Of a stretch of 64,000 nucleotides of DNA, positions 53,927 through 64,000 are shown one piece after another (within the stretch, counting starts at the first letter, position 1; every line of letters starts with the position of its first letter). Both the position numbers and the translations under genes were made by a program. The notes under the pieces were generated by a model. That model was not told the origin of the DNA. It made no database searches and worked only from the letters and a program-made list of their open reading frames with translations. This DNA is from Xanthostigma xanthostigma (lineage: Eukaryota > Arthropoda > Insecta > Raphidioptera > Raphidiidae): positions 44,196,192-44,260,191 of the forward strand of contig OY754464.1 in assembly GCA_963575645.1 (NCBI GenBank). The letters run 5' to 3'.

Positions 53927-56900
53927 TACCGCAACCTGCGACGGGTTGCGTTAATCAAATAAAAGATACCAATCAATTATTGACTTTTCAATTACCCGTA
54001 ATTAATTTAAAAGTTAAAGACCTTTCCTTTCTGGCACTACTGGACTCTGGAGCTAATATCAACTGTTGTAACGAAAATATTGCAGATCGCATTGTGAAAT
54101 ATCGCTACGGATATTTTCGATCCACGTCGTCGTCGGTTAAACTTCCTGGAGGACATACTATATGCATAAATCAAGAATTAATCACAATTATTAAAATTTC
54201 CAAATATACCTGGAAGCTATCCTTTGCAATTATTCCTAATTTAAATCCAAATTTCATTATTGGTGTTAAAACGCTTCGATATATGAAATCCTTCCTAGAT
54301 TTTGTTGATAACTGCCTTCGATTTCATTTCGATCCGGAAATTTTTGTTCCTTTTACCAATAAATCGAATGCTAATTGTTACGATCTTGCGTCTATGTTGG
54401 AGCAGCCGGTCCTACTGTCTGAAGATCTACAGCATCGTCTACAAATGTTAATAACAGAATTCAACGATACGATCACAACTACTCTTGGAAAAGTCAGAAA
54501 TTATAAATACAAAATTATTCTAAAAGATCCTACGCCGATACATCAACCTCCGTTTGCACTTACTCCTCCAAAAGCAGCGGCTATGCGAGAACATATCAAA
54601 AAATTAATTGACTTGGATGTCATCGAGCCTAGTTTGTCACCGTACTCAAGTCCTTGTTTTCTGATACCTAAGAAGGATGGTGGACGTCGTCTAGTCGTTG
54701 ATTACCGTAAAGTGAACCAGAGAATCTGCTATGACGCATATCCAGTACCTAGACCGGAGTCGGTTTTTCAATGCTTACAGGGAGCAAAAATTTTTAGTAA
54801 GCTGGATCTCAACATGGCGTATCATCAGCTAGAACTGCATCCTGAATCAAAGCCAATTACGGCTTTTGCGACTACTTTTGCCGCATATCAATATAAATTC
54901 TTACCTTTTGGATTAGCGGTGTCTCCAGCGGCACTAAACAGAATCATTAATCATATTTTTGGCGACTTACATTATAAATTTGTAACGAATTACTTCGACG
55001 ATTTGCTAATTTATTCAGCCACGCCCGAAGAGCATCTTCAACATCTACATACAGTTTTCTCTCGTCTTCGGCAGCATGGATTTACAGTCAATCCTAGTAA
55101 AATTCATTTGTTCATGGCAAGAGTTAGTTGTCTGGGATTTATGATATCAGAACAAGGCTGTCATATAAATCCGGAAAAGGTGGAAGCAATACAACGATTA
55201 CCTATACCAGTCAATTTAAAGCAACTTCAAACATTTCTGGGAATGACCTCGTATTTTTCCCGTTTCATCGAAAACTTCAGCGAGAAAGCAGCGCCTCTAA
55301 ATAATCTTAAACGAAAGAATATCAAATTTGTCATGGGGCCGCATCAACTCCAAGCAGTACACGATATCAAAACAGCGTTGTCGACTGCACCTGTCTTGAA
55401 ATTTCCCGATTTCGATCGTACTTTCATTCTGCGATGTGACGCATCCGACATAGCGCTAGGAGCGGTGCTACTTCAAGAGTTTGAAGATGGACTCCATCCA
55501 ATCATATACGCTTCGCGAAAGTTATCAGAAACAGAGAAGAGATATATTGTATTAGAAAGAGAAGCGCTGGGTATTATATACGCAATCGAAAAATTTCAAG
55601 ATTATTTACTGGGCAGACACTTCATTCTCCAAGTTGATAACGAAGCGCTATCCTGGATGTTACGTCATCCAAAACAATTGGGAAAAGTCGGTCGATGGGT
55701 GTTGAAACTATCACGATTCGATTTTACGGTTCAACACATACGAGGCCCATTGAATAATGTTGCCGATGCTTTAAGCCGTCTTTATCCAGACACTGAAGTC
55801 AATTCTAATCCGATTGTTCAAGAAGACGAAGTAATTAATAATTTACATGAAATACCGGATAGTTTTTTAACATTGAAGCGTCATCAGGAAGCCGACCCGG
55901 AGACACAACTCATCATGCGCCGTTTACATAGGCGTGAAGATGTCACAGGTTATGTCTTACGAGATGGACTCCTGATGAAACTAATTGGTAAAAACAAACT
56001 TAAGAGAATTGTGGTACCATCATCGGTCCGTAACATGCTCCTGTATTAGTTTCACGACCTCGATGCTCAACATCCTGGAGTCACTAAGAGTTACAGAGCA
56101 ATAGCTCGTCGTTTTTGGTGGAAAAACCTTTTTCAAGACGTGAGACAGTACGTGAGAAGCTGTGAAGCCTGTCAAACATGTAAGGCATCAAATTTACCTG
56201 TGGGAGCGCCGATGTGTTCCACTGTCCCGAACACACCATTCCAGCGTGTTTACATTGATTTCTGTGGACCGCTCATTCGATCAACTGCTGGAAATCGTTA
56301 CGTTCTCGTCGCCTTGGATGCATTCTCTAAATGGATTGAAGTCATCCCATGTTCGAGGGCCTCAGCCAACATAACAACAAAGAAGTTGGTCGCGCTCTGG
56401 TGTCGCTATGGGCCACCTCAAATGATCGTCTCTGATAATGCGTCCGTTTTTCGCAGCGATTTATTTCGTCGCATGACGTTGTCCTGGGGCATCAGACATA
56501 TATTCACTGCGCCTTACCAGCCAACATCGAACATGGTTGAAAGATCCATGCGCGACTTGAAAGCCTCGCTGTCCGTAATGATGCGTACCTGCGCAGATAA
56601 TCATAGAAACTGGGATAAATTTCTTCCACTATTTTCTTATTCGCATAATAGTAATGTGTCTGAGTCCACTAATTTATCTCCTGCTAAAATTTTTCTAGGA
56701 CGAGAATTGCCGAAGCCGCTTGATTTGCAGTGGGAAATTCCCAATTTTCTTGATCCAGATCCACACGTGGCGCCAGAAGAAATTCATCAAAATCTCCAGA
56801 AAGCTCATCGCAAGGTGAAACAGCTTTTCGATCTTAAACATCCAGAGCGTCATCAATTCCATGAAGGTCAGTTGGTATTGCAGCGCCGACATATACAAGT

Positions 56901-57066
56901 GAAACCAGGTGACGCAATGGGAGCCAAGTTTGTGGCAAGATGGAGTGAGCCTCGTCGTATTTTACATTTCACTACGCCATCTTCCTGCGTAGTCCAGAGT
57001 ACAGAGGATCCTACACGGGAGTATCGAGTTCATGTTAGTCAACTCCGGCCATTCTTCCAACGCTAA
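53921..57066 (+). CDS. pol: Gypsy pol: protease, RT, RNase H, integrase; one in-frame stop
   Basis: Expressed by -1 shift from gag; no ATG is needed (first TTG at 53980). Protease: LLDSGANINCC near 54030. RT: LVVDYRKVNQRICYDAYPVP, KLDLNMAYHQLELH, FLPFGLAVSPAALNRIIN and the catalytic YFDDLLIYS (54990-55016). RNase H: LRCDASDIALGAVLLQ and LEREALGIIYA (55430-55580). Integrase: zinc-binding H...CEACQTC (56080-56180), then the DDE core with IDFCGP, SDNASVFRS and ERSMRDLK, and a C-terminal KFVARWSEP region. The amber codon TAG at 56047-56049 lies just before the integrase zinc domain; the frame is otherwise continuous. Readthrough or a null mutation are both possible. Confidence 0.88.
56047..56049 (+). 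other. in-frame amber codon in pol
   Basis: TAG between ...RNMLLY and FHDLDAQHPGV, with the same frame on both sides. It separates protease-RT-RNase H from integrase. Confidence 0.9.
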
Positions 57067-57089
57067 AAGCCGCCAAGGCGCTTTTTTTT

Positions 57090-57100
57090 GAGGGGGAGAA
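57090..57100 (+). other. polypurine tract
   Basis: GAGGGGGAGAA immediately before the 3' LTR, the plus-strand primer site. Confidence 0.9.
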
Positions 57101-57657
57101 TGCAACGATTTATATGTTCGTGTATAATAATTGAATTGTAATATTTGTATATTTATTGTCATCAAAAAAACCATATCGTAAATTCCCTTCAGGGTAGGCT
57201 ACTTATTAAACACCTATCAAAATTATAATTTCTATAATAATTTTGAAAGGTAATTATAATTATGTAATATTTAAAAATTCTTGAAATCAAAAAGTTTTTT
57301 TGAAAAAATGCCTCAGTCTTTTAGTTGCGACCGAGGAATACATTTAAAAATTTAAATTATAAATTCTTTCCATTATTCATCAGAAGTTTTAATAACTTCT
57401 ATTGATAACTTTCAATAACTGTTTTTTTGATATAAATTAATTTTTGACTAATTCTTGTTAAAATCTGGTAATTCGCGATATGGTAAAATTTAAATAATTA
57501 TGTTTAATATGTAAACCTATTGTATTGTAAATTGAATTTGTTTTTGGTATTAAATTTTTAGTATATATTTTTTTAAATAGATTAATTTTGTTTATTCTAT
57601 TCTTAAATCGATCTACGGATCCGGCGTTATTCCTAATAATTTTTCCATAACGCCTCA
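57101..57657 (+). repeat. Gypsy 3' LTR, 557 bp
   Basis: Same sequence as 52123-52679 on reading. Followed by GATG and the rest of the mariner transposase. Confidence 0.95.
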
Positions 57658-58589
57658 GATGAAGCCATGTTTACCCGCAATGGAATTAATAATTTCCGCA
57701 ACACACATGTTTGAGCTGTAGAGAATCCTAAAGCTGTACGAAGAACTAATTTTCAAGTTCGATTTTCCGCTAATGTGTGGGCAGGCATTGTGAATGGCAT
57801 GTTAATTGGACCATTTATTTTACCAGAGCGTTTAAACGGCGCTAACTACTTGCATTTTTTGCAAGATATTCTCCCTGGTTTGCTGGAAGATGTACCTTTA
57901 AATGTACGAGGCAACATGTTGTTATTGTGGTTGAGCGCCGGCTCATTTTAGGCGTGAAGTTCGAGATTTTTTAGATGAAAAGTTTCGTAACCAGTGGGTC
58001 GGTCGTGGAGGACCTGTCGCGTGGCCACCAAGATCGCCGGACCTAAACCCTTTGGATGAAAAGTTTAGTCTTCAAAAGCCCGGTTAATACACGCGAAGAA
58101 ATGATAGCACGAATCAAAAATGCTTCCCAAATAATTCGCGGAAGGCCCTTATCGCTACTACAAGCATGTAGTACAGAAGCATGGCTACGGCGCACGCATC
58201 TTTGTGTCCAACAAAACGGGGACAACTTCGAACAATTTCTGTGAATACTTGATAATAATAACATATTTCCATAGTGACATAATATAACCCCAGGAGCGAC
58301 CTCAAAATTAAAGAAAATTTAATAAATTTTATTTAAACTTCGAAAGGCTGTTTCTCTCTTATTTTTGAGTTTTGATAAAAAAACTATTTGAAATATTTGC
58401 TCGTCTATTTGATTTTTACACGCTGTAAAAAAAGCATCAACTTAAAACTCATCCTGTATACATATATATTTTTTTAGGAGGAAGTGTAAAATCTTCATAG
58501 GCACCCTCCGGGGTAGTTTTGGATTTCCTAGTGGACCTACCAACTAAAAACCACTCCCCCCCTCTTCTCCAAAGGGACCACTAAATTAG

Positions 58590-59075
58590 TATAACTTTAG
58601 CCTGACACGTGTCTTGCCGCTCATGTCCGTAATGCTAGTCTTTGGTTCATGCTTTTATTTCCGCAGATCTCCAGCGCTCCTGCCATCGCCTCCTTGACTC
58701 CTGCTTGGTTTGCGAATTGGTCATTTCTCGGTGTCGCTCTGCCCTCTCTTTGATCAGAAGCTCCATCGGTGATAGTCCAGACAATACAAACGCGGCTTCC
58801 GTAGATATAGTGCGGTATGCACTGCACACCCTCAGTGCCATGATGCGTTGTATCCGCTCAAGTCGCTCCTTCGTTTTAATTGTCTGGACTGCGCGCTCCC
58901 AGATAGGTGCTCCGTATAGGGCAGTAGAGGTGACCACCGTTGCTAGCAGTCTTCTCTTACTTGCACCGGCCCCGTGATATTCCCCATAAGTCGAGTTAGG
59001 CTATGCGCCACCTTGGTTGCCTTCAACACCGTTTCCTGTTTGCTGCTTGGGCCCTAGAACAGCTTGAAGTTAATC
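58590..59075 (-). pseudogene. R1-clade LINE fragment, C-terminal RT region
   Basis: The minus-strand frame 58647-58937 reads VTSTALYGAPIWERAV and RVCSAYRTISTEAAFVLSGL then SPMELLIKERAERHRE, the same region as 5590-5790 but from a different, well-diverged family. Upstream on the minus strand (58940-59075) remains of the RT thumb are frame-shifted (KATKVAHSLTRLMGNI). No zinc cluster or tail is visible. Confidence 0.8.
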
Positions 59076-59084
59076 CATTTTTTT

Positions 59085-59340
59085 TTCTCGAAAAATTGTG
59101 TTTAATGATGAAGCTCATATCAGGTTGAATGGCTACGTAAATAAGCAAAGTTGCCGTATATTGATTGGGGTTATATGAAATGGGGTTTATGCTAATAAAC
59201 CAGAAACAATATACGCTTTGGAAGCCAACATAACTCGTGTTGTTGATGAAATAAGGCCTGAATTACACGAAAAATTGCTCCAAAATTTGTCTGATCTAAT
59301 GCGGTTCCTCAAAATTAGTCGTGGTGGACATATGTCGTAA
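59085..59340 (+). pseudogene. mariner-like transposase fragment with internal deletion
   Basis: FNDEAHIRLNGYVNKQSCRI, the first catalytic block of a mariner-like transposase, is followed after a deletion by EANITRVVDEIRPELHEKLL then MRFLKISRGGHMS, the C-terminal end. It is a different family from the mariner at 51.4 kb. Ends of the element were not found; AT-rich sequence to about 59490 may be its 3' part. Confidence 0.7.
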
Positions 59341-60764
59341 ATTATTTTTAAAATTTAAATGTCATAAAATTATCTTTGCAAATGCAACGTGATTTTGCCC
59401 CCTTTCTTTAAAATTGTAATATTTTATCCATTGACAAAACGGTCAAAATAAAAGATATTTGTTGCTATTTTCTGAGGCCCCGACGCGAGTTATTTACGCC
59501 CGTGTGATGATGGGACACAATATGAACCTATAGTATACAATTTCTTTGATAACACACTTTATGATAACAAAGTATTAATAAATAATAAAATTTGGAGTTT
59601 TGTTGACATGATTAAATAAAAGGTAGTCACAAGTGCAAATATTCATTTAAATTTATCATTTTTTAATTCTTGATGTTTGACTTAAAGCGAATATTATTAT
59701 ATTAAATGCTTGTAGTTGCTTTGAATCGGTGTTAACAAAAAATCAACCGATTGGTTGGTATTTCAATTTTATGTGGCGAGTTTTAACTTGTTATCATTTT
59801 ATTGCTCTGAAGTGACCTGTTCAGTCACTTGAACTTAACTCATTGGAGAACTTGTGGAATAAGGTTGCAAGATAATGAGAACAGAGGTAGTATAAAATAA
59901 CAAATTGGTTCAACACTTGACGAATAAAATGTTAAATGTTCAAGAAAATTTATAAGAAAAGGAAGAAATTCAATACTGAAGAACCTTTTCTTATAAATTT
60001 TTTTGAACATTTCAAAAAGATGTGCTAAAGACAATGCAAATAAAACCATAGAATTAATAGTTACGTTAATTTTAAGGATATTCAGATATGCCAGACAATC
60101 GATTGTTTTTTTTTCATTTTTTTGTTAAAAGTTAAAACTGCTTCAAACCACCTACAAGCGATTAAAATATTCGTTCTAAGCCTCCTAATGTTACGTTATG
60201 CGTGGTATAAGAAAAGAGTGATTTTCAGGCTTTGGTGCTTTATTTTTGTCCAGCAGGGCATGTTTAAAGGATTTTTTTGTACAAGTGCAAAATTTAAACC
60301 AATTCATTTGACCTTGGTCAAATGATATTAGTTTAAATAAAAATTCGACTAGTAAATTAGTACAGATGGGATATTGCTCTTTACACTATAGTAATAATTA
60401 TTATTAATAATAAAAGCGAAAATCTATTCAAAAATTATGAATCGTTCTTTATCACGTTGATATGTAACTTGATAAAAAGCACAGTCCTAAAACATGCGTG
60501 TAATAGCATGAAATAGAGGGATGAGCAGATCGGAGAACGAAAACAAGGAGTGAGCGAGGGGGTAACACAACCACCCCTTATAACGGTGGTTATAAAGTAG
60601 AATATTTTTTTCTGGATCACTGGGCACTTATAAATATATGTCCACTCATAATAGCCACGGCAAAACTGCGGAATATATGAAAATATTACTGTTTTGTATT
60701 AATGAGGACACGTTGGTTGGTTGCAACAAAAAAGAATATAGTGCCAAATTATAATAAAAAAACT
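59341..60764. other. 1.4 kb mostly unassigned
   Basis: It holds a 75-bp hairpin at 59938-60012 (AATGTTCAAGAAAATTTATA and complement). No credible gene was seen. Confidence 0.4.
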
Positions 60765-61200
60765 CCGGGTCGCAGTGCCAAACCCTGTCGACAATATAGT
60801 GTATTTGCTTTTATAGGCAGTGTGGCTCTATTGTATGAACTTAACTTTGTTTTTGGACAAAAAAAAATTACCCCTTAATACACCCCTTAAAACAACCTTT
60901 TTTTACTTAATTTCAATACACCCTTCAGTATGTAAATCTATATCAGTAAACTTGTATTTTCATAAAATTTGTAAGTCCGCTCCTGTCGGGTCGATTTTTT
61001 TTAAAATTTTAGCAGCACATTTTAATAATTACTAAAGGGTTATAATTCAAATTTTTAAAACATGATTTTTTTTTTCCAAAACACCTGCTTGAAATTTATA
61101 CTATTTGTAGTAAATAATGTACCATTTTTGAAAAAAATTGTCTGACTGACAATTTTTGTTAATAAATTTGTCCTACTTTATAACCGACAAAATTGTCTGG
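60765..61200 (+). repeat. repeat B joined to the 4.1-kb-type repeat
   Basis: 60765-61050 matches 165-470 (CGACAATATAGTGTATTTGC, GGCAGTGTGGCTCTATTGTA). At about 61055 it switches to sequence matching 4125-4260 (CCAAAACACCTGCTTGAAAT). It is a junction of two repeat families or one longer element. Confidence 0.65.
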
Positions 61201-61954
61201 CATTTTTATTTCTGGATTATATAAATGCTGAACTAAAAGATTATAAAAAATTCAAGTTGTCTAAAACATATTTTTTTTAGATATTTTTTTGCTGCCATAT
61301 GCTGCGCAGAAGCAAAATAATCGTAAACGCTTTGCCAGCCTCGCGACAAAAAAAACTTCCGGAAGATATTCTCTAAGTGATGGTGAAAAACGCATCAAAA
61401 CCCATAGTGTCGTTTAGAAGAACTAAGCGCAGGCACAGACACATGCTGCTAGCAACTTTGTTTTAGAATATTTAGAGAAGAGATCCTACAATATGTTAAT
61501 TGCTAAAAGTAATTGCTGCGCGAATATGATAGTGCATGCATAACGTATACTCTGTACAAGACAGTCGGTTTACACAATTATAAGTACATACAATAGGAGC
61601 CACCTGGTTAGATTTATTCGCACACTGATCCGTAACGAAGTCGTCGCGGCAATGCGACGCATCAGAAATTGACGCCAGTGGAGTCGTCGCGTCGTGTGTA
61701 CCTACTAAGTTATTCTCACAGACACCCACAACGGGAAAAGTATCCTCGAGTATTTATCAGTTCAACAAGTTAAACAAAACTCGCGAATTCTGTCGAATTC
61801 CACAAAAAAAAGTAAGGCCGATTTTTACCGCGCCGAAATGTAGCGATACCTGAATTCTACTGTACTGCCCTCTTTTGCTAGTTTACGTCAATTGAGTGAT
61901 ATCTTATAGTAATTAGATTCTTTATTAAATTACTCAATCCATTCACCAGAGACA
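61201..61954. other. unassigned sequence
   Basis: 61490-61740 is less AT-rich with TCGTCGCG words. The minus frame 61496-61729 has no known domain. Nothing else. Confidence 0.35.
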
Positions 61955-62350
61955 AAATATGCAAACATCATTAGGTACATAGTATAGAATAAATTCGCTG
62001 ATTTCCTCTGTCTGTTTCTCTGCTGACTTCGTCTAAACCAAGTAACGGATTTTGAAACGGTTTTCACTAACAGAAAGATGTAAATATTTTGTACAAAATA
62101 TGGCTGAACTATGAGGGTGATTTGTCAAAAATCACTATCAGTATCACTACATAGTGTAGAAAAAAATCGCTTCTGCCTCTGTATGTTTCTCCGCTTACTG
62201 CTTCTAAACCACGCAACGATTTTGAAACGCTTTTCACTAACAGAAAAAGCGATAAACGAGGAAGGTTTGTGTATATAATTTGTAAATATTTCGTACTAAA
62301 TATGGCTGAAATATGACGGTGTTTTGTTAGAAATCACTATCACTACAAGT
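61955..62350 (+). repeat. tandem duplication of about 170-190 bp
   Basis: TTTGAAACGGTTTTCACTAA and TTTGAAACGCTTTTCACTAA (about 62050 and 62222), AATATGGCTGAACTATGAGG and AATATGGCTGAAATATGACG (about 62098 and 62298), CTCTGTCTGTTTCTCTGCTG and CTCTGTATGTTTCTCCGCTT. Two diverged copies side by side. Confidence 0.75.
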
Positions 62351-62359
62351 ATATATAAT

Positions 62360-62832
62360 ATAAAAATTAATTACCGTGTGTTAAACTCGCAAAAACTCGA
62401 AAATTGCTCGACCGATTTTAATTTTTTTTTGTTTTGTTCGCCTTATTACAGCGGTGGTTGAGTAAAAAAAAAAAAACAATAAAAATCCAAAGGAACAGCC
62501 AAAAAATTGATAAAATCGAAATTTTTTGTATATGTTCATGATAGCCCGAATTAGATTTTTGTGGAAAGAAAAACTGAAAAAGTGACTCGGATTATGGTGT
62601 AGCCGTGGGATCCACTAGCTACTGTTGTTGTTGCTGAGCGGGGCACAGCCCCGTGAGGCGAGACTGTAATATGGTGGAGCCAAAGGCTCCACTGCTGTTG
62701 ACACTGCCGTGTTTCGTCTTAATCGGATGCGAAATATATGGGAACGCTTTGCAAATACGGCTATTATTCCATAATAATCTATCTTTTATAGACAATCTAC
62801 AAATCCACGAGTACCTGGACCGGGCCACTAGT
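62360..62832 (+). mobile_element. candidate Helitron-like element with GC hairpins
   Basis: Ends GGACCGGGCCACTAGT. Three short hairpins lie at 62605-62700: GTGGGATCCAC; CGGGGCACAGCCCCG; and GTGGAGCCAAAGGCTCCAC with 8 pairs. The left limit near 62360 is a guess based on the following ACTCGCAAAAACTCGAAAAT module. No coding. Confidence 0.35.
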
Positions 62833-63214
62833 TGATAATAATTAACTACATTTTTTGTTGAAACGTTTTCTTGTTATTTAAGAAATATTTATGAAATACG
62901 ATTTTAACTTTTTTTCCTTTTGGAGAGGATTTCATTAGTCTTCAAAGGGACGTAAAGGATTTAAAAATCAATTATTAGTAAATATAACTCAAAAACAGTT
63001 ATCTTTAAAATACCTAGACTGCTCCCACAACTGACCTAGTATTTAAGCTTAAGTACTATAAAAAATGTCATTAGACTACTACTATGTAGATAATAGTATA
63101 ATCTAAAAGTGGAAAGTATCTGCATCAATGTATAAAAATTAAAAATATGTAGAATTTAACAACAGTATATTGATAAAAATTGTGTGTGTCAGCTCCGACG
63201 CACGACTGGAGTTT
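62833..63214. other. unassigned AT-rich sequence
   Basis: Nothing recognisable. Confidence 0.4.
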
Positions 63215-64000
63215 AGTCATATGTCTCTTTTGCGCATGCGTCGATTTATCCGCAGAAAAATTACAAAACTCTCGTAAAAATGTATAGTATAATACATAAT
63301 TATTATATAAAAAACAACCTTAAAGTATATATCTCTTCTACGCGTGCACAGATTTTCCCCAAAATTTTTTTACAAGACTCTTGTCAAATAAAATAATAAA
63401 CCGTTATGGAAAGTATACCATCATTATATAAAAACCGCGTTATAGCATATATCTCTTTTGCCCATGCGCCGATTTTCCCCAAAAACAATAGGGATCTTCA
63501 TATTTGCATATCAAACATCCTCCCAAAATTTGGTTTCAGTCCCCTCATCCGTGGTGTTGCAATGGTTAAAACGTCAAAAATGACGTATGCATCTGTCAAA
63601 GTATTATGTTTTAATAATTTGTTATTGAAATCGGTAACTCAGAAGGCGTCAATTCACAAAATACTAATGTCAAAAAATTGAATTACTATATTAGAAATGT
63701 AGCCGTTTTCATTTTAAAACTAGACATACGCAATCTTCTTATTTCCATGTCACACTGTGGGGCAGACGAAGACGATCAATCTGAGTGCGCGATGTATTAG
63801 ACAAAATTAGATGTATACCGCTATTTTTCTATACAAATATGTATAAAAAACTGTTTGGGCAAATTTTGTCGTAGAAAATCTATGTAAAATTTTCTCCTCT
63901 TTCGTTTAAGACTGGTTTCAAACCGATCTGATTTAAATTAAGCGAGTTATAAGCAAAAGTAGGGAACTATACTGTGAGACTACGAAGCATCGCACATGTG
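63215..64000 (+). repeat. composite repeat: tandem units, cap, tail
   Basis: Three units (GCGCATGCGT near 63232; GCGTGCACAG near 63351; CCCATGCGCC near 63460), then the cap (CATATCAAACATCCTCCCAA at 63507-63526) and the tail to the window edge (CGTTTAAGACTGGTTTCAAA at 63902-63921). Between them, cap-tail link GCCGTTTTCATTTTAAAAC. Frame 63406-63681 is a shadow. Confidence 0.8.

Larger units (their letters stand above)
52123..57657 (+). mobile_element. Ty3/Gypsy LTR retrotransposon, about 5.5 kb
   Basis: Two 557-bp LTRs that read identical by eye, 4-bp target duplication GATG, a primer site for initiator tRNA-Met, gag, pol in the -1 frame, a polypurine tract and no env. RT and integrase type are Ty3/Gypsy (integrase after RNase H). 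Identical LTRs indicate recent insertion. A single in-frame amber codon in pol is the only visible lesion. Confidence 0.93.
51642..58243 (+). pseudogene. mariner-like transposase, interrupted
   Basis: N-terminal part 51642-52122: helix-turn-helix region (MAHVYNDNELVDMLSIYGEC, then RGGRAGRPRHL). It continues at 57658 after the Gypsy element. The insertion cuts exactly at codons for Asp-Glu (...VMD/EAMFTRNG), the first catalytic Asp. The C-terminal part has RFSANVWAGIVNGMLIGPFI, PRSPDLNPLD and a tail SPVNTREEMIARIKNASQII. An in-frame stop follows NTHV near 57715, the segment around 57935-57975 is frame-shifted with loss of the second catalytic motif, and sequence after DLNPLD is deleted. The N-terminal type is that of DUF4817-containing mariner-like transposases of arthropods. 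Confidence 0.85.
51385..58458 (+). mobile_element. Tc1/mariner-like transposon with long TIRs, split by a Gypsy element
   Basis: Ends TACAGGGTGAGTTTTAAGTT (left) and the complement of TACAGGATGAGTTTTAAGTT (right), with TIRs of about 210 bp that differ by a few bases and a roughly 15-bp insertion on the right. A TA duplication flanks it (51383-51384, 58459-58460). Without the Gypsy insertion it would be about 1.5 kb. The transposase is broken by the Gypsy insertion and by further frameshifts and stops, so it is inactive. Confidence 0.9.

Noticed and set aside
58621-58977. 111-codon plus-strand frame
   Set aside because: Antisense of the R1-clade fragment at 58647-58937.

Overview
This is AT-rich eukaryotic DNA, most likely from an insect. 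The reasons are the transposon set (R1-clade and I-group LINEs, a Ty3/Gypsy LTR element primed by initiator-Met tRNA, Tc1/mariner, hAT, Helitron and Penelope-like elements), the TATA-plus-TCAGT layout of one LTR, and polyadenylated LINE tails. The species cannot be named from sequence alone. No host gene could be established: every long open frame belongs to a mobile element. Two short candidates for host exons are listed at low confidence (13.5 kb minus strand; 49.2-49.9 kb).

Layout. 0-4 kb: one dispersed repeat followed by three large fold-back palindromes (1110-2122, 2501-3304, 3307-3919), the last two nearly touching. 4.9-6.95 kb: 5'-truncated, frameshifted R1-clade LINE. 7-15.6 kb: mostly unassigned sequence, with an imperfect palindrome (9809-10857) and a probable solo LTR (11701-12332). 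15.6-21.6 kb: decayed Helitron interrupted by a hAT element (8-bp target duplication) and by an inverted Penelope-derived insertion (13-bp target duplication). 21.6-27 kb: two Helitron-like non-autonomous elements, one carrying a tRNA-Lys-like sequence, plus a roughly 120-bp tandem array whose units carry TGACGTCA. 29.8-46.4 kb: two same-orientation copies of a long composite repeat. Its core is a roughly 125-bp tandem array with GCGCATGCGC in most units, and it is interrupted by fold-backs, a Penelope-like fragment with a GIY-YIG domain and a hammerhead-like motif, and an apparently intact I-group LINE (38199-44126). 47.5-49 kb: solo LTR with a 4-bp target duplication. 51.4-58.5 kb: a mariner-like transposon split by a Gypsy element with LTRs that read as identical. 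58.6-64 kb: LINE and mariner fragments, a Helitron-like candidate and another composite-repeat copy.

How the parts relate. The window is a stack of nested insertions, and several events can be ordered because an empty site exists in a second copy or because removing the insertion restores a reading frame. The youngest-looking insertions are the Gypsy element and the I-group LINE. The least familiar structure is the composite repeat with arrays of NRF1/EWG-type palindromes; I do not recognise it as a named family. Positions and identities were read by eye and no alignment or database search was run.
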